NCBI GenBank assembly: GCA_024305405.1
Contig: JAKNDB010000103.1
Location: forward strand, 558,001 to 622,000
Origin: Dirofilaria immitis
Taxonomy: Eukaryota > Nematoda > Chromadorea > Rhabditida > Onchocercidae
Direction: 5' to 3'
Length of the DNA: 64,000 nt
The position numbers and the translations under genes were made by a program. Every line of letters begins with the position of its first letter. The stretch's first letter is position 1. Positions 14,808-25,473 of this stretch are shown here, piece by piece. The notes beneath the pieces were generated by a model. The model did not search any database, was not told the origin of the DNA, and worked only from the letters and a program-made list of their open reading frames with translations.

Positions 14808-15135
14808 GTGTAAAAACGGACTTAGGAAAAGAATCTTGCTCAATTCTGAGCAAAGAATATGAAATGAATCTTGAATTCGAGCAAGAATATAAGAATCGCA
14901 TCAATGGACTAAAAGGATGGCATCGGGATGGTTCAGCGTGTGAAAACGAAATTAAAAGCGAAGCTAAGTATATTATGCCGACCGACATAATGATGAATTT
15001 GATACGCAAATTAAGGACGGCCAAACTAAAATAACAGATATCAAACGTAATTTAACTACAAGCCTAAAGGAAACTGCTGAAGTGAATGAACTAAATATCG
15101 TCTTCAATGAGAAAGACAGAAGACGATCAATCTAA
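14808..15135 (+). pseudogene. Coiled-coil-like coding remnant
   Basis: One plus-strand frame is open from about 14808 for roughly 70 codons and is strongly charged (for example KEYEMNLEFEQEYKNR, then SACENEIKSEAKY). Near 14970 the coding character moves by one base into another frame that reads YADRHNDEFDTQIKDGQ and continues, charged and heptad-like, to a TAA at 15133-15135. Continuity across a single frameshift argues for a real coding past. The antisense frame over the same bases looks hydrophobic, as expected opposite a charged coding strand. No start, flanking exons or family could be assigned, so it may be a pseudogene or terminal exon(s) of an unrecognised gene with one missing base. 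Confidence 0.4.
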
Positions 15136-16912
15136 ATTTCTCTGCTGATAGTTCAACATTGTATTATAACTTTACCTATTAATTCTGGTTATTTTATCTC
15201 GAAGTTTTTTATTTCTTCTGGCACTGCATTTAGTTCTGCTTTCTTATATAACTCTTGTATTTCTTTATCTCTTTTTACAATAAATTTTCTCCTCAATTAC
15301 CAAATTCTACTACTTTCTTTGCTTTTAATATCACTTTTCTGGATAGTAATGTACTAATATCTGTTGGCTGTTAGTTCTGCTCCTATTTGCTTTTTGATGT
15401 TATTATTATATTTGGTAATTTTGGTAGTGTTAACCATAATACCTTCTAGATTCTTTTTAAGCTTTATATTTCCTAACATTTTCATACTTTGCCTACTGAT
15501 GCTGATTAAATAGCTAATGTACTATAAAGCATAACATCAACACCATAATACATTGAATTTCTCTAAGAAGAAATAAATTAATAAAGCAGTTTGAAAACGA
15601 TAAAGCTATAGAATTATGCAAAAAAAAAAGAAAAGAGTGGTGGAATTTATGTCATATTATAGTTTAATCACTATTGGCGTATTTTTCTGAATATAGAGTA
15701 AACAAATTTTCTTCATATTACAAGTTAAAACGCTATAATTATGCTGTATAGTAAACAAAATCTTGTTGTATAAAAATTTAGGATCATTTATTTCAATTAT
15801 AACTATTAAGATAAAAAGAAAAAAACTAGAAACTTTTATCATGAGGAAAAGTTTTTAGAATGAACGATCAGTACAAGTGAACAGTAATAGCAGTAATGAA
15901 AATAGAATTCACGGCATTTTTGAATAAGTTTTTTTTCATTTAACTTAAATCAAAAATAATCTTCCATTAACCGATAAAATCTTTAGCATATCTATTTGTT
16001 CATACCGAATATGGATTAAGGAACTATCGAGAAATTGCGTATAGAATCTTCTTTGAGAGTTCCTTTAAATGATGGATTAATCATTCTGATCATTCTGTTT
16101 TCAAAGATTGCTCGTTTTGATCGGATTCCAATCTTTTTGGAAATTTCTTTAAAAACTCTGTTCGATCTGATTGAGATTTATTTTCCTTCGCTCCAATGAT
16201 TATAATTCAAATGGATGATTCGAATTTTATTTTGTAGTGAGAGTTTTTGTAAATTATATTAGGATTACTGCCAATCCTGGCATAATTTACAGCATGCTAA
16301 CTTAGAGTGCGAAGTTAATTTGCAGCATACTCTACAACATTTTAACATTCATTTTCATATTTTTTCACAGAAGATATTTTTCACGGAGATCAGTATCTTA
16401 CCGAGATATTTCAATTTGATATACAGGTTCTTTCATTATTTCGTCATATTTATAATTTGTAAAAATATTTCGATTATATCGACAAGACCCAATGGAAAAC
16501 AATATTGAATCTCATATGAGGCTAATTTCAGCTAAGAATAATTTATTTTGAAGATTGACCAAGTCTGGAAAATGATTAAACTAGCGATTCTTTTCTTGAT
16601 ATATTAAAAAAATCTACAGCTCAGTTTTCGATGCATAGTATTTAAAAATAGCAACCAATGCTTTAATTTCAATTAAAAATAAATTTTAATGATTGTTGTC
16701 CGAAAACAGCATGATTCTCGTGATTGAACGATTAATCCTTAGAAATAGGAAGCAATCATCGGGAAAATCGAATCCAAAACTTCTCATCAAATCCGATATG
16801 AAATTTTAACAGTCAAATCTAAGCAATAAACTGATCACTAATGATAAAAAGCAGAAAATGTACCAGATAACATTTAATAGTAGCATATAAATAAATAGTG
16901 ATAATAAATGCC

Positions 16913-16938
16913 CTTATTAATATTTAAATATTAATAAG
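16913..16938. repeat. 26-base perfect palindrome
   Basis: CTTATTAATATTTAAATATTAATAAG within A+T-rich intergenic DNA is read identically on both strands. A perfect 13+13 palindrome with no spacer could be chance in such DNA, an assembly turn-around, or a cruciform-forming site. Confidence 0.8.
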
Positions 16939-17119
16939 AACTAATTCGAAAATTATTATTTCTACGTGATTCAAAGAGAAGAAGTTTTATTCTTTGAATA
17001 TTTTGAAATAATCATATATGGAGGCAGGAGTAAACAATTAAACAATCCAAGATTCATCAATTCAAATAATATTAAATTATTTATGAGATTTTGGCACCAA
17101 TACACTACATATATGATAA

Positions 17120-17165
17120 GAAAAGGAATGGAATGAGAAAAAAGGAAAGAGAGAGAGAGAAAGAA
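17120..17165. repeat. Purine-rich GA tract
   Basis: A run of almost pure A/G ending in several GA dinucleotides. A simple-sequence tract with no sign of coding use. Confidence 0.7.
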
Positions 17166-17978
17166 TAGCAATGTTGGAAGGTGAATTAGCATAGCAAATG
17201 ATAGAAACAACAAATCTTTAACGAAATAAATTGTTATTTTAGCTGTGCGAATTGGTCTTTCATAGTTAGATTTCAATAAAATGATCAAAACCCTGTATCA
17301 ACAATGGCCAATTATCTTTGGCATATTTCTTTTCAGATTGCTTTGCTGTTGCTAACTTAATTGACGTCGTCTTTTCGCTACGAATTGTAAGCTATTTTAA
17401 AGTTCGTCCATTCTGCTTATTTTCCTTCCAGTTATTTGAGTCATTTCTAATGGAGCAATATCAAAAAAACTAGAGCTGAGTCAGTTATTTCTATTTAACG
17501 ATCTTTGTAAAATCAATTTGAACAAATTCTTTTAAAATGAAACTTAAACTGAGATTCAAATTTCTATTAAAAAATTCCATTATCTCACTTAAAGATATCA
17601 AATGAAGTGAAATCAATCAACACTTATTCAGATGGAACGAATCGGAAAAGTTTTTTTGGGTAGTTAAAGACAATCATGTAAGAAGGGTTTATTTGACGGA
17701 AGGACTTATTTCTTCATCTACATTATAAGACAGAACAAAATCAGATAATATCACGTTTAAAGTTCATCGCTTGGTTATGGTATAAATGGATTCAGTATAG
17801 CTGAGTTGAATTAATATGGTAGAGGAGAATATCAACTTTTTCTATCAAGTCTTTACAATGGTCAGTGGCTCACAATTTATTAATTATGCAAAGTGTTTAG
17901 TTATTAGAAGAGAGATGGATAATATTTTAAGCAAAATTTTGATCGTTACAACATTCCAACAATTCGCATAGATTTCAG

Positions 17979-18106
17979 CTCTTAAGCAACGTATACAAGC
18001 TTTATTAGAAGATCGTAAGACGGGAGAACATGATACTTTTGAGGAGAAACACTATAAATTTCTATTATATAAAATTTTTGATTATTTCGTCATATTTATA
18101 ACATAA
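17979..18106 (+). other. Exon-like coding island, unknown gene
   Basis: After a good acceptor (GATTTCAG, ending 17978) one frame reads LKQRIQALLEDRKTGEHDTF and then FEEKHYKFLLYKIF before a TAA at 18104-18106. The composition is clearly protein-like. Upstream 17891-17971 is in the same frame but has one TAG at 17969-17971, just before the acceptor, so the TAG would be intronic if the acceptor is used. No partner exons were identified. It may be the last exon of an unrecognised gene or a relic. Confidence 0.35.
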
Positions 18107-18567
18107 AACATCTTATAATACTTTCAGATTTTTTACATTCGCCACACATTTTTTTGTAGACGATTTCGATAATTCATCATGAAATGGATGTGTTTAATGT
18201 GGTATTATCTTTATTCATAATCACAATCAGAACATCTCGAACAGAATGAATTTTATAGGAAATTACAAGAACTATCTTAAGACAGAAAAAAATTTGATAA
18301 GACTTTAGATTTAAACGGTTATAACAAAAATATATGAAAAAATAAGTATAACGAAACTTTAAAAAAGATTCACTTTCCTGCGCTGTTTAATTCTAAAAAA
18401 CTTTTCAAAATTATGCATAGTTAATAATAAACATTAGTTTATATTTATAAGTGTGTGTTCCAAAATTTAAATTCCCATCAAATTCTTATATGATATAGTT
18501 ATCAATAATTGAAAAATTTTCAGCTATTAATAGTTGACATATTTCGCAGCAATTAAACGAACAATCT

Positions 18568-20070
18568 TTACCATGGTCTAAGATTAGTCTTGTCACTAAG
18601 ATGAGATGCATCACCGCTGATTTCTTTGATATAACTACCTTTTGGTTTTTTGACAAATTTTGATACTGTTGCTTGGCCAACATATTTCCACGAACCGCTC
18701 AACAATTCATGGATTGCACCAATTGGAGCCCCATGAGACACAAGTAATACTTCAGTACCTTAATAATCAAAGAATTTCAAAATTATTCCATTTTCTTATA
18801 AGAAAAAATAGATGGTTTGTACAGTTTCAATTTCGCAACCACATTTGCGTCTTTATTATGACTTCAGTTTTATGTCTCTTTGAAAAAAAAACAAATACGC
18901 AAGTATTATGAACTGCAAAATTTACGCGAAATTTACTCATAATTTCTTTTTTATTTCTTTGCTAATATTAATTACCTGGAAAACGTTTTTCGATTCCCTC
19001 TAAAGTCTTTTGTACGCGTGGTGTACAAGCTTCATCCCCGTAACCTTCTTGTGGAAGCTTCCATGGCATTACAGATTTATAATCTGTATCAACAAGTGGA
19101 TATTTCTCTTTCAAGATATTCAAATCTTCATATCCAGGAGGATCTTCGCACATATACAATCCCTACAAGAACAACTTTCTCAAAATTTTTTTCGACGAGA
19201 AATTGATCGAAAATAAGTAAATAAAAAAATAAATAAGAAACAAGTTTCATAACAAATGAGCTTCACAGATAAAGATCAGTATTGTAAAACATCTTTTGCT
19301 TTAGAAAAAAATGGAGGAAACGATGTCAAAGAAAAAAACAGCACCTCGCATAACCCTGGTTCAACTTTTATAGTGACATTTTTGTGACCTCGAAGAAGCC
19401 GCGTAGCTGTTTCGAGAGTACGGTCAAAAGGTGAAACGAAAACGTGATCCAAATGAATATTTTCAAAACGAACAGCAAGTTCATTCGCTTGTCCTGAAAA
19501 TTAGCCATATCGTATGATGCGAACTATCATCCTTTTATTCCCTTATAAATTTTAAGTTTAATCACTTAAAATTTTTTTTTGAATGACACAAATTACTGTC
19601 AGTTTTTGCTTTCTACTGCTAATTCATTAGCATTCGATGTTATTCTTAATCAATTTTCTACCTGTCAATAATCGTACCTGTTATTTACATTTCCTGCATC
19701 CCCGCTCCACCTATCATTCCGACGTATTTTGAAATAATTTATTTGGATACTTGATTAAATTAACTATCTATCTAAATGAAAAGAGCTTTATATGATTGGA
19801 GAACTCTTCCCTAATTATGACCAGACAAGATTTTTGCTTTATCATGGGCTATCAGCTACAAATTACAATGATTAACAAACCTTGTCCTCTCTTCGACAAC
19901 GGCGAATTATCACTCTTCAATTTGGAATTGTTTTGCCAAGCTGAGTTGATGTTATCCTCACGTTCAGCGTGTCGCACGACCCAAAGTGTCATTGAATTCA
20001 TGCTACTCTCCTTCTCCCTGGAAGTCGACTGCAAATACTTTTTCTTGGCTTCGTATGCTTTAATTGGCAT
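18568..20070 (-). CDS. Histidine phosphatase (PGM-like, UBASH3/Sts C-terminal type)
   Basis: A complete 238-residue protein in four exons: 20070-19881, 19493-19345, 19162-18976 and 18758-18568. All junctions are GT-AG and in phase. It belongs to the branch-2 histidine phosphatase (phosphoglycerate mutase-like) superfamily, closest to the phosphatase domain of UBASH3/Sts proteins and ecdysteroid-phosphate phosphatase. The catalytic set is present: VVRHAERED (RH motif) in exon 1, [13 protein letters not shown] in exon 2, the VEPGLCE acidic segment, and [11 protein letters not shown] in exon 4. It lacks the UBA and SH3 domains of vertebrate UBASH3, as do many invertebrate single-domain relatives. 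The start is the first Met of the open frame. A family phosphatase is certain, but the substrate (phosphotyrosine, ecdysteroid phosphate or other) cannot be told from sequence. It is head-to-head with the + frame at 20089. Confidence 0.9.
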
Positions 20071-20088
20071 GCAATCACTCGAAATATT

Positions 20089-20708
20089 ATGAGATCGACA
20101 AGGAAATGTGAAAACATGAGACCGTTTGAGGAGAAAAAAACTGCAGAACTTAAGTTGATTTCAGAATTATTAGCAAAACACAGTCAACAACTGATTAAAT
20201 CAACTTCAAGACAAGAAGCTTAAGACAAGTTGTCATCTGGTAACAGAAAAGGCTCGAAAATATTGAACTGTGCAAATAGGTTCAGACAATTCTACAAATT
20301 ACTTGATGCTCAGTTGATAGGGACTGTTAATTTTTTTGACAAGTGAGTAGAGAATAAAATTTCTAGGACTCTTTCCATTCATTCTGAAATTGTTTTACAC
20401 TTCTCGACATTTTATGAAATTTGAGATTGCTACGTTGAGCGAAATCTTGTCTCTGTCGCATCAAACTAGAAATCTATGAGAAACTTACATTCTTTTATTG
20501 CATGTAAATTTTTGCCAAATGATTTGTTTTTCAAGTAAGTTAGGCGATTAAACTTCTTTTTATCACTTAATAATAATAAAATATCTTTTTAAGGAAAGAA
20601 AGGCAATCGGTTTTTCTCGACCTGGCGAGTGAAATGACAAATTTTCTGGACAATTTTGCTACTGGACTGAGGAGCAACTTACTATTTATTTTACATTATC
20701 ATCGGTAA
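20089..20708 (+). pseudogene. Two-exon reading frame broken by one in-frame TAA
   Basis: From ATG 20089 (or 20116) the frame reads KKTAELKLISELLAKHSQQ and onward to QEA, then a TAA at about 20221-20223. The same frame continues with clear protein character (NRKGSKILNCANRFRQFYKL) to a consensus donor GTGAGT at 20343. An acceptor TTTTTAAG ending 20593 joins in phase to ERQSVFLDLASEMTNFLDNF and a stop at 20706-20708. Only the TAA interrupts roughly 120 codons. It begins 18 bases from the start of the oppositely oriented histidine phosphatase. I do not recognise the family. It could be a recently inactivated gene, a base-call error, or a gene with another start downstream of the TAA. Confidence 0.45.
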
Positions 20709-21141
20709 TTTTGCATTATCGTCATTGTGAGATAGGGATGAAGCATAGTTTAGATAAATGTAATAATTATATAATGTCTTCCGATGACTTTTTAACTCTC
20801 CATTAAAGATGAAAGTAGAGCAAGAAACAAAAGACGTATATTCTTTTCTCATATTTTCACATCAATTCAAGACGAAAAGTATATTTCATTTTATTCGAAG
20901 ATGTTTTTCTGATGTACGAAAAAATGAAGAAAACGATTTGCAGAAAAAAATACAAAAAAAGAGTTTATTTTTTCTGAAAGAAAATAGATAATTTGCATGA
21001 AGACATCAATTTGTCATGTAAATTTTTCACGAATTTCTACATAACATTGCTCATTTGTCATGTAAATCATACATTTTCGAAATCTTTAAATAAATATCTG
21101 GGAGCTTGTACAGTAGCTATTTCATTTTGAATTACAAAAAA

Positions 21142-24100
21142 ATGATGCCTTCGCTTCTGTTAACCATACTTCTGAATTTCTTCCTGAATGTTTCTTGTGG
21201 TTAGTCTTTTTTTTAACTTGATAGCCTTGATTTCAATTTCTTTCCTGAAAAGGTTGAATAAAATTTGGATAACCATATATTTGATAAGTAAAATCACATG
21301 GTAAATCATTGCAATTCATTGCAATTTGAAACTTTATTTTTCTGTCTTGTTCTTTTGTTCTCAACTTTTCTGAAATTCGTTGCTATGATCAATATAGTGA
21401 ATATTTTTATGACTTTAAAAATATCCAACATATATTTTCAGAAAAATGTAGGACCAATAACGATTGCGACAGTGGACGATGTGAATGGCGTCGTTGCGTT
21501 GGAAAATTGGGCAAAATAATATCCGGTAGAGTAGAAATTGCAAGTAAGCGTTCATACTAATCAAGGAAGACAAGCTTATATTTACATGTATCTAGTTATT
21601 TTGTTTTTTATTTTAATGAATTAAACGACTAAAATTGACATTGATAAAAATTGCGATAAAAGTTTCATTTATCACCAGTAGAAGAAGTAGTTGTAATTTA
21701 ATTGTTAATTCAAAACTATTATCTCAATGCAATAATATCTATTAATTGAAGTTAATGCGCAGTTTTTGCATATGAAGAATTATAATACCCATTTGGCTTT
21801 CATTATAGTACTTTTTATAAGATGGTCTTCGGAAAAGCCTTGCAATTGGTCTTACAGCAAACAAAAATCTTTAAAAACTACAATATTTTGTAAAATCGAT
21901 TCAGTCGGTAGCGATCAACAGATCAGATTTATTTATGCTTCATCAAAAACTTCCAAATTTTTGAGCCGTTGAAAAACATTCTTAATGTTCATAATTTTAT
22001 CATGTTCATTTTTTCCAACTGTGTCAAAATTGAAAACTATTTATTTTGCTTATTGTGCTTAGCTTATTTCGAATTCCAGCTGCAGTATTAAAAGATTTCC
22101 ATCAATTTTTCACAATGTTATTTGCACCAGTTTCCTTGAGAAAAGAAAAAGTTAATCTCAATTGATCTGCGTGCTAACAAAGTCCACTTTACTTAAGATT
22201 GTTATGTCGATGAGGATTGTCCTATAAAACACGTTTGTCGAGATGGTTCATGCAAAGAACGTCTTCCTTTGATTTCTGATATACATGCTCTTCGACCCGG
22301 TAATTATCATTTTTGACTTTATTTCATTATTATATTTTCGTACTGTGATACTTTTATACTGTCAGATTGATGAAGATAAGTTCAGAAACAAGTAAACTTT
22401 TATGTTTACAAGGTAATAATCTGGTCGCAAGTTGTTTTATGAAATAATGATTACTATGATTATCTTAAGATTTTAGAAAATTTTTGATTCTTATCCGTTT
22501 CTTGTCGGTCAACTTGTCTATTAAATTTCAATTCCTAAAAGTAAAACAAGCTGCTGTAATATTATAATTTTTAGAAAATTATTGGGTTAATTTTAGAATT
22601 GAGTGGTTCAATAAATTTATTTTCAGATCATTGCTACACTGACGCAAACTGTCCAGATGGTTTCAAATGTGGTTTTTATAAAAAATGTTACAATATGTCT
22701 GATAGCAAATATGTAGTGGAATCGTTTTTACATATCCGTATTTTTTTTTCTGTTCAAGTTACTTGTTGACGAGATATTTGTACATGTTAAGGAAACGATC
22801 CATCCGTCAATTAATGAAATTAAAGTTAGATAGTATAAGCCATCAACAACTTACTAGGTCGATTAATTTGTGTACTTTTATAGCTTATACAGCTATATGG
22901 TTTAAATGAGCTTGTTATATTATTTCAGCATGCAAGGATGAAGCACCAGGATTTTGTGCAGAAGTGACAGGCTTTAAAAATGTTATATGTCGTGAAATCT
23001 ATTATGAATATGAGAACATTCGCACATATATATGCCAATTTCCACCACCATTCAATTACGCTGAAATGAAAGGTATTTTTATCAAGTTGTTTTTAAGAAA
23101 TGAAAGCTTAATTTAATAATTGAATTCATATTATAAAAAGACTCTTTACTTGCAGTTTTTCTCTGGCTTTGATGATGCATATTTTAAAATGTTTCTGTTT
23201 GTTCTCTGAATAGTCCAGAATGAAAAGATTAGTTTGGTTTGAAAGCAGAATTCATATTATTATTTTCAAAAGATGGTTAGAAGTTTATTTCTATGGAGCA
23301 TGTGAGAACGGAGTAATAGCGTGAAAGAATATAATGTATATATACCATAGAAATTCTAAACTGTACTGCTTATAAAGAGCGAAAATTTTAATTGTATAAT
23401 CATTTCAAGTAGTTGCAAAATAGTCATTTAGACATAAATACTTCAGTAAGAAATGGAATAATTGTACTAAATGTAGTCGAGAAACTAGATTGATGTCTGA
23501 ATTTGAACAAATTGTATTAATCATAGCAGCATTATAGATAATTATATGCAAATCAATTATAGCCTGTGGTGTGAACGATACATGCTCACGTTATAGCACG
23601 TGTATAAGAGGAACTTGTTATCAACCATTTTGGGTCACTGTTAGGGAACGTAAGTTTATAATCAATGTGATGTATGTTTTCTCAGATGTGGTATGTTAAT
23701 AAATATTTATAGTTTTATTGTTTATAACTTTCTCAGTAAATTAACAATAAATATTTTTTTCAGGCTGCAGGAGCAATAAACAATGCACTTTTCGTGCGAT
23801 TTGTAGTTCAGATGGTGGATGCCTAGAAGGGAAGTGGGCGTTAAAACATCAAAGTAGGTTTGTCGCTGAACCGGTACCATTTTACAAATCTCTTTTGGTC
23901 CAGTTGTATATGACGAAAATTCAGTATCATTTTATTTATTATCTTTCTATACTTTAAAATAATCTTAGAGAATATTCACCTGTTACTTTTATCATTGAAC
24001 GTATTCTTGAAAAAAAAACTATATATATATATATAGGAAAGATCACATTGGCCAAGTTATCGCGCTATAGAATATATATATATATATATATCTTTTTTGT

Positions 24101-24965
24101 CATTCTCTTAATTTCAAATCCTCTATTTAATTATTATTCAAAGAAAATTTTTTAAAGCAAGATTATTGATTTAGGAATGTTTCCTCTACTATCTATTTGT
24201 TCGATGAGTCCTTTTATTCAGAAATAGAGTCCAGCTACACTGTAAAAGAGACGGCGAAGAAGGAATTAAATAGTAATGTTTAAACCATATTTTTAGGTTG
24301 TCGAGTGTCTTCAGATTGTAACAATGGGACAAATATAATAAAATTTGTATGTATGAAATTCGAATGTTCGTATCGCCGAAATGTGCCATCTGGTAAGTGC
24401 TAGAAGTGATGAAAAAGGTATCGCTATTCATTGCTGTATTAAACAGATTGCTCTTATTATTAAGAGATCATATTTATAATTGTAGTCGATATATTTCATA
24501 AGATTTCCTTCAAAATCAGTGATATATCATGACTTTATATAAATCTCATTTCAACCAAATTAAGCGTACTCTGTTATTTCGACTCTTCAACATTTTGCTG
24601 ACTAAATAGTAAATCTAGATTCTATTCATGTTGTATTTTACATTCTAGATTTATTTTTATTCATTATATTTCCGTATTGCGCTAAAATGGCGAACAAGTT
24701 CTGTTTGCAAAGTTTTCAAAATCATTTTTTCACTAATCTTAATACGTTTTCTGATTTATTCATGCTGTGATGTTACGAGTATTTAAACAGAACAACTGAT
24801 TTTGCTGCATTACATATTCTCTGGAAAGAAAAAAAACAAACTTAAGGAAAATGATCATTTTGCATTATGAATTATGAAGGTTTTTTAGAATGCGATGCCT
24901 GTCGATTTGATGAATTCTGCGATTTATACGAAAATTGCCTACAAGTCGAGCGTCTCGGAAGTTAG
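21142..24965 (+). CDS. Secreted serial Cys-rich (EB/DKK-like module) protein
   Basis: Nine exons: 21142-21199, 21442-21543, 22198-22299, 22627-22737, 22929-23072, 23563-23649, 23764-23853, 24297-24392 and 24889-24965. Exon 1 is a signal peptide (MMPSLLLTILLNFFLNVSC). Each later exon encodes one Cys-rich module, for example CRTNNDCDSGRCEWRRC, CYVDEDCPIKHVCRDGSC, CYTDANCPDGFKCGFYKKC, CRSNKQCTFRAICSSDGGC. This spacing (C-x5-C-x4/5-C-x4/5-C) resembles EB or dickkopf-type repeats. Every intron is phase 1 and the reading frame is intact over 867 coding bases to TAG 24963-24965 (288 aa). A likely extracellular or cuticle/secretory protein; the exact function is unknown. The stop lies only two bases inside a possible phase-1 donor (GGA A|GTTAGC), so the transcript may instead continue into the lectin exons from 25474. 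Confidence 0.82.
24019..24092. repeat. Twin (TA)n microsatellites
   Basis: Two TA dinucleotide runs (24019-24036 and 24071-24092) separated by about 34 non-repetitive bases, in the intron between Cys-module exons 7 and 8. Each run is self-complementary and the two can pair with each other. Confidence 0.85.
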
Positions 24966-25473
24966 CTTTAAATTATTCAATTTTATAAGACGGAAAATTA
25001 ATATGAGAGTAACATGGTGGATAATTATTACCTGATAAACTGCAAAAATTTGATGTATTTGATCATGAATAACTGCGAAATTCCGAAGAAAATTTGTTTA
25101 AGAAGTATCGTTTGCGTTCGTATAATCGTTTATTTTTCGAATATAGTTCTTCTATAATACAAAAAAGAAATATAGGGTTATGATTCAAGCATCTAGAAAT
25201 TACTTCCGTATCAAAGTTTTTGCTCAGTTAGTTTTTACTTTTTGCTACTTCATAATTTTATGGATTGATTAAACTGTGCTTCTGTGTGAATATTAAGTCA
25301 TGTTTTACAATATAATGAAAATTAACTAATTCTTTGAGAGTAAATATGGTGGATATAATACAGGAATTTAAAGTATGCTGTGAAGATATCATTTTCAATA
25401 TATGATAAAGACTTAAGAATCAAAATTTATGGGACATCTTTGTTCTGTATTTCCTTTAAAATCAGATTTTTAG

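Larger units (their letters stand above)
13284..18567. other. Gene-poor stretch with scattered coding-like relics
   Basis: Between the secreted-protein gene and the histidine phosphatase there is no intact gene I can name. Islands with coding character on the plus strand lie at about 13590-13750, 14110-14270, 14808-15135 and 17979-18106. They are interrupted by stops and frame changes and look like remnants or unlinked exons. The rest is A+T-rich DNA with a GA tract and a palindrome. Confidence 0.5.

Noticed and set aside
14785..15024. Minus-strand 79-codon frame with a signal-peptide-like start
   Set aside because: It lies antisense to the charged coiled-coil-like frame. Hydrophobic composition opposite charged codons is expected, and the coding signal continues past its end only on the plus strand.
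16971..17288. 105-codon minus-strand frame rich in Leu/Phe/Ile
   Set aside because: It overlaps a purine tract whose complement codes for hydrophobic runs; no splice context or Cys/charge pattern supports a gene.
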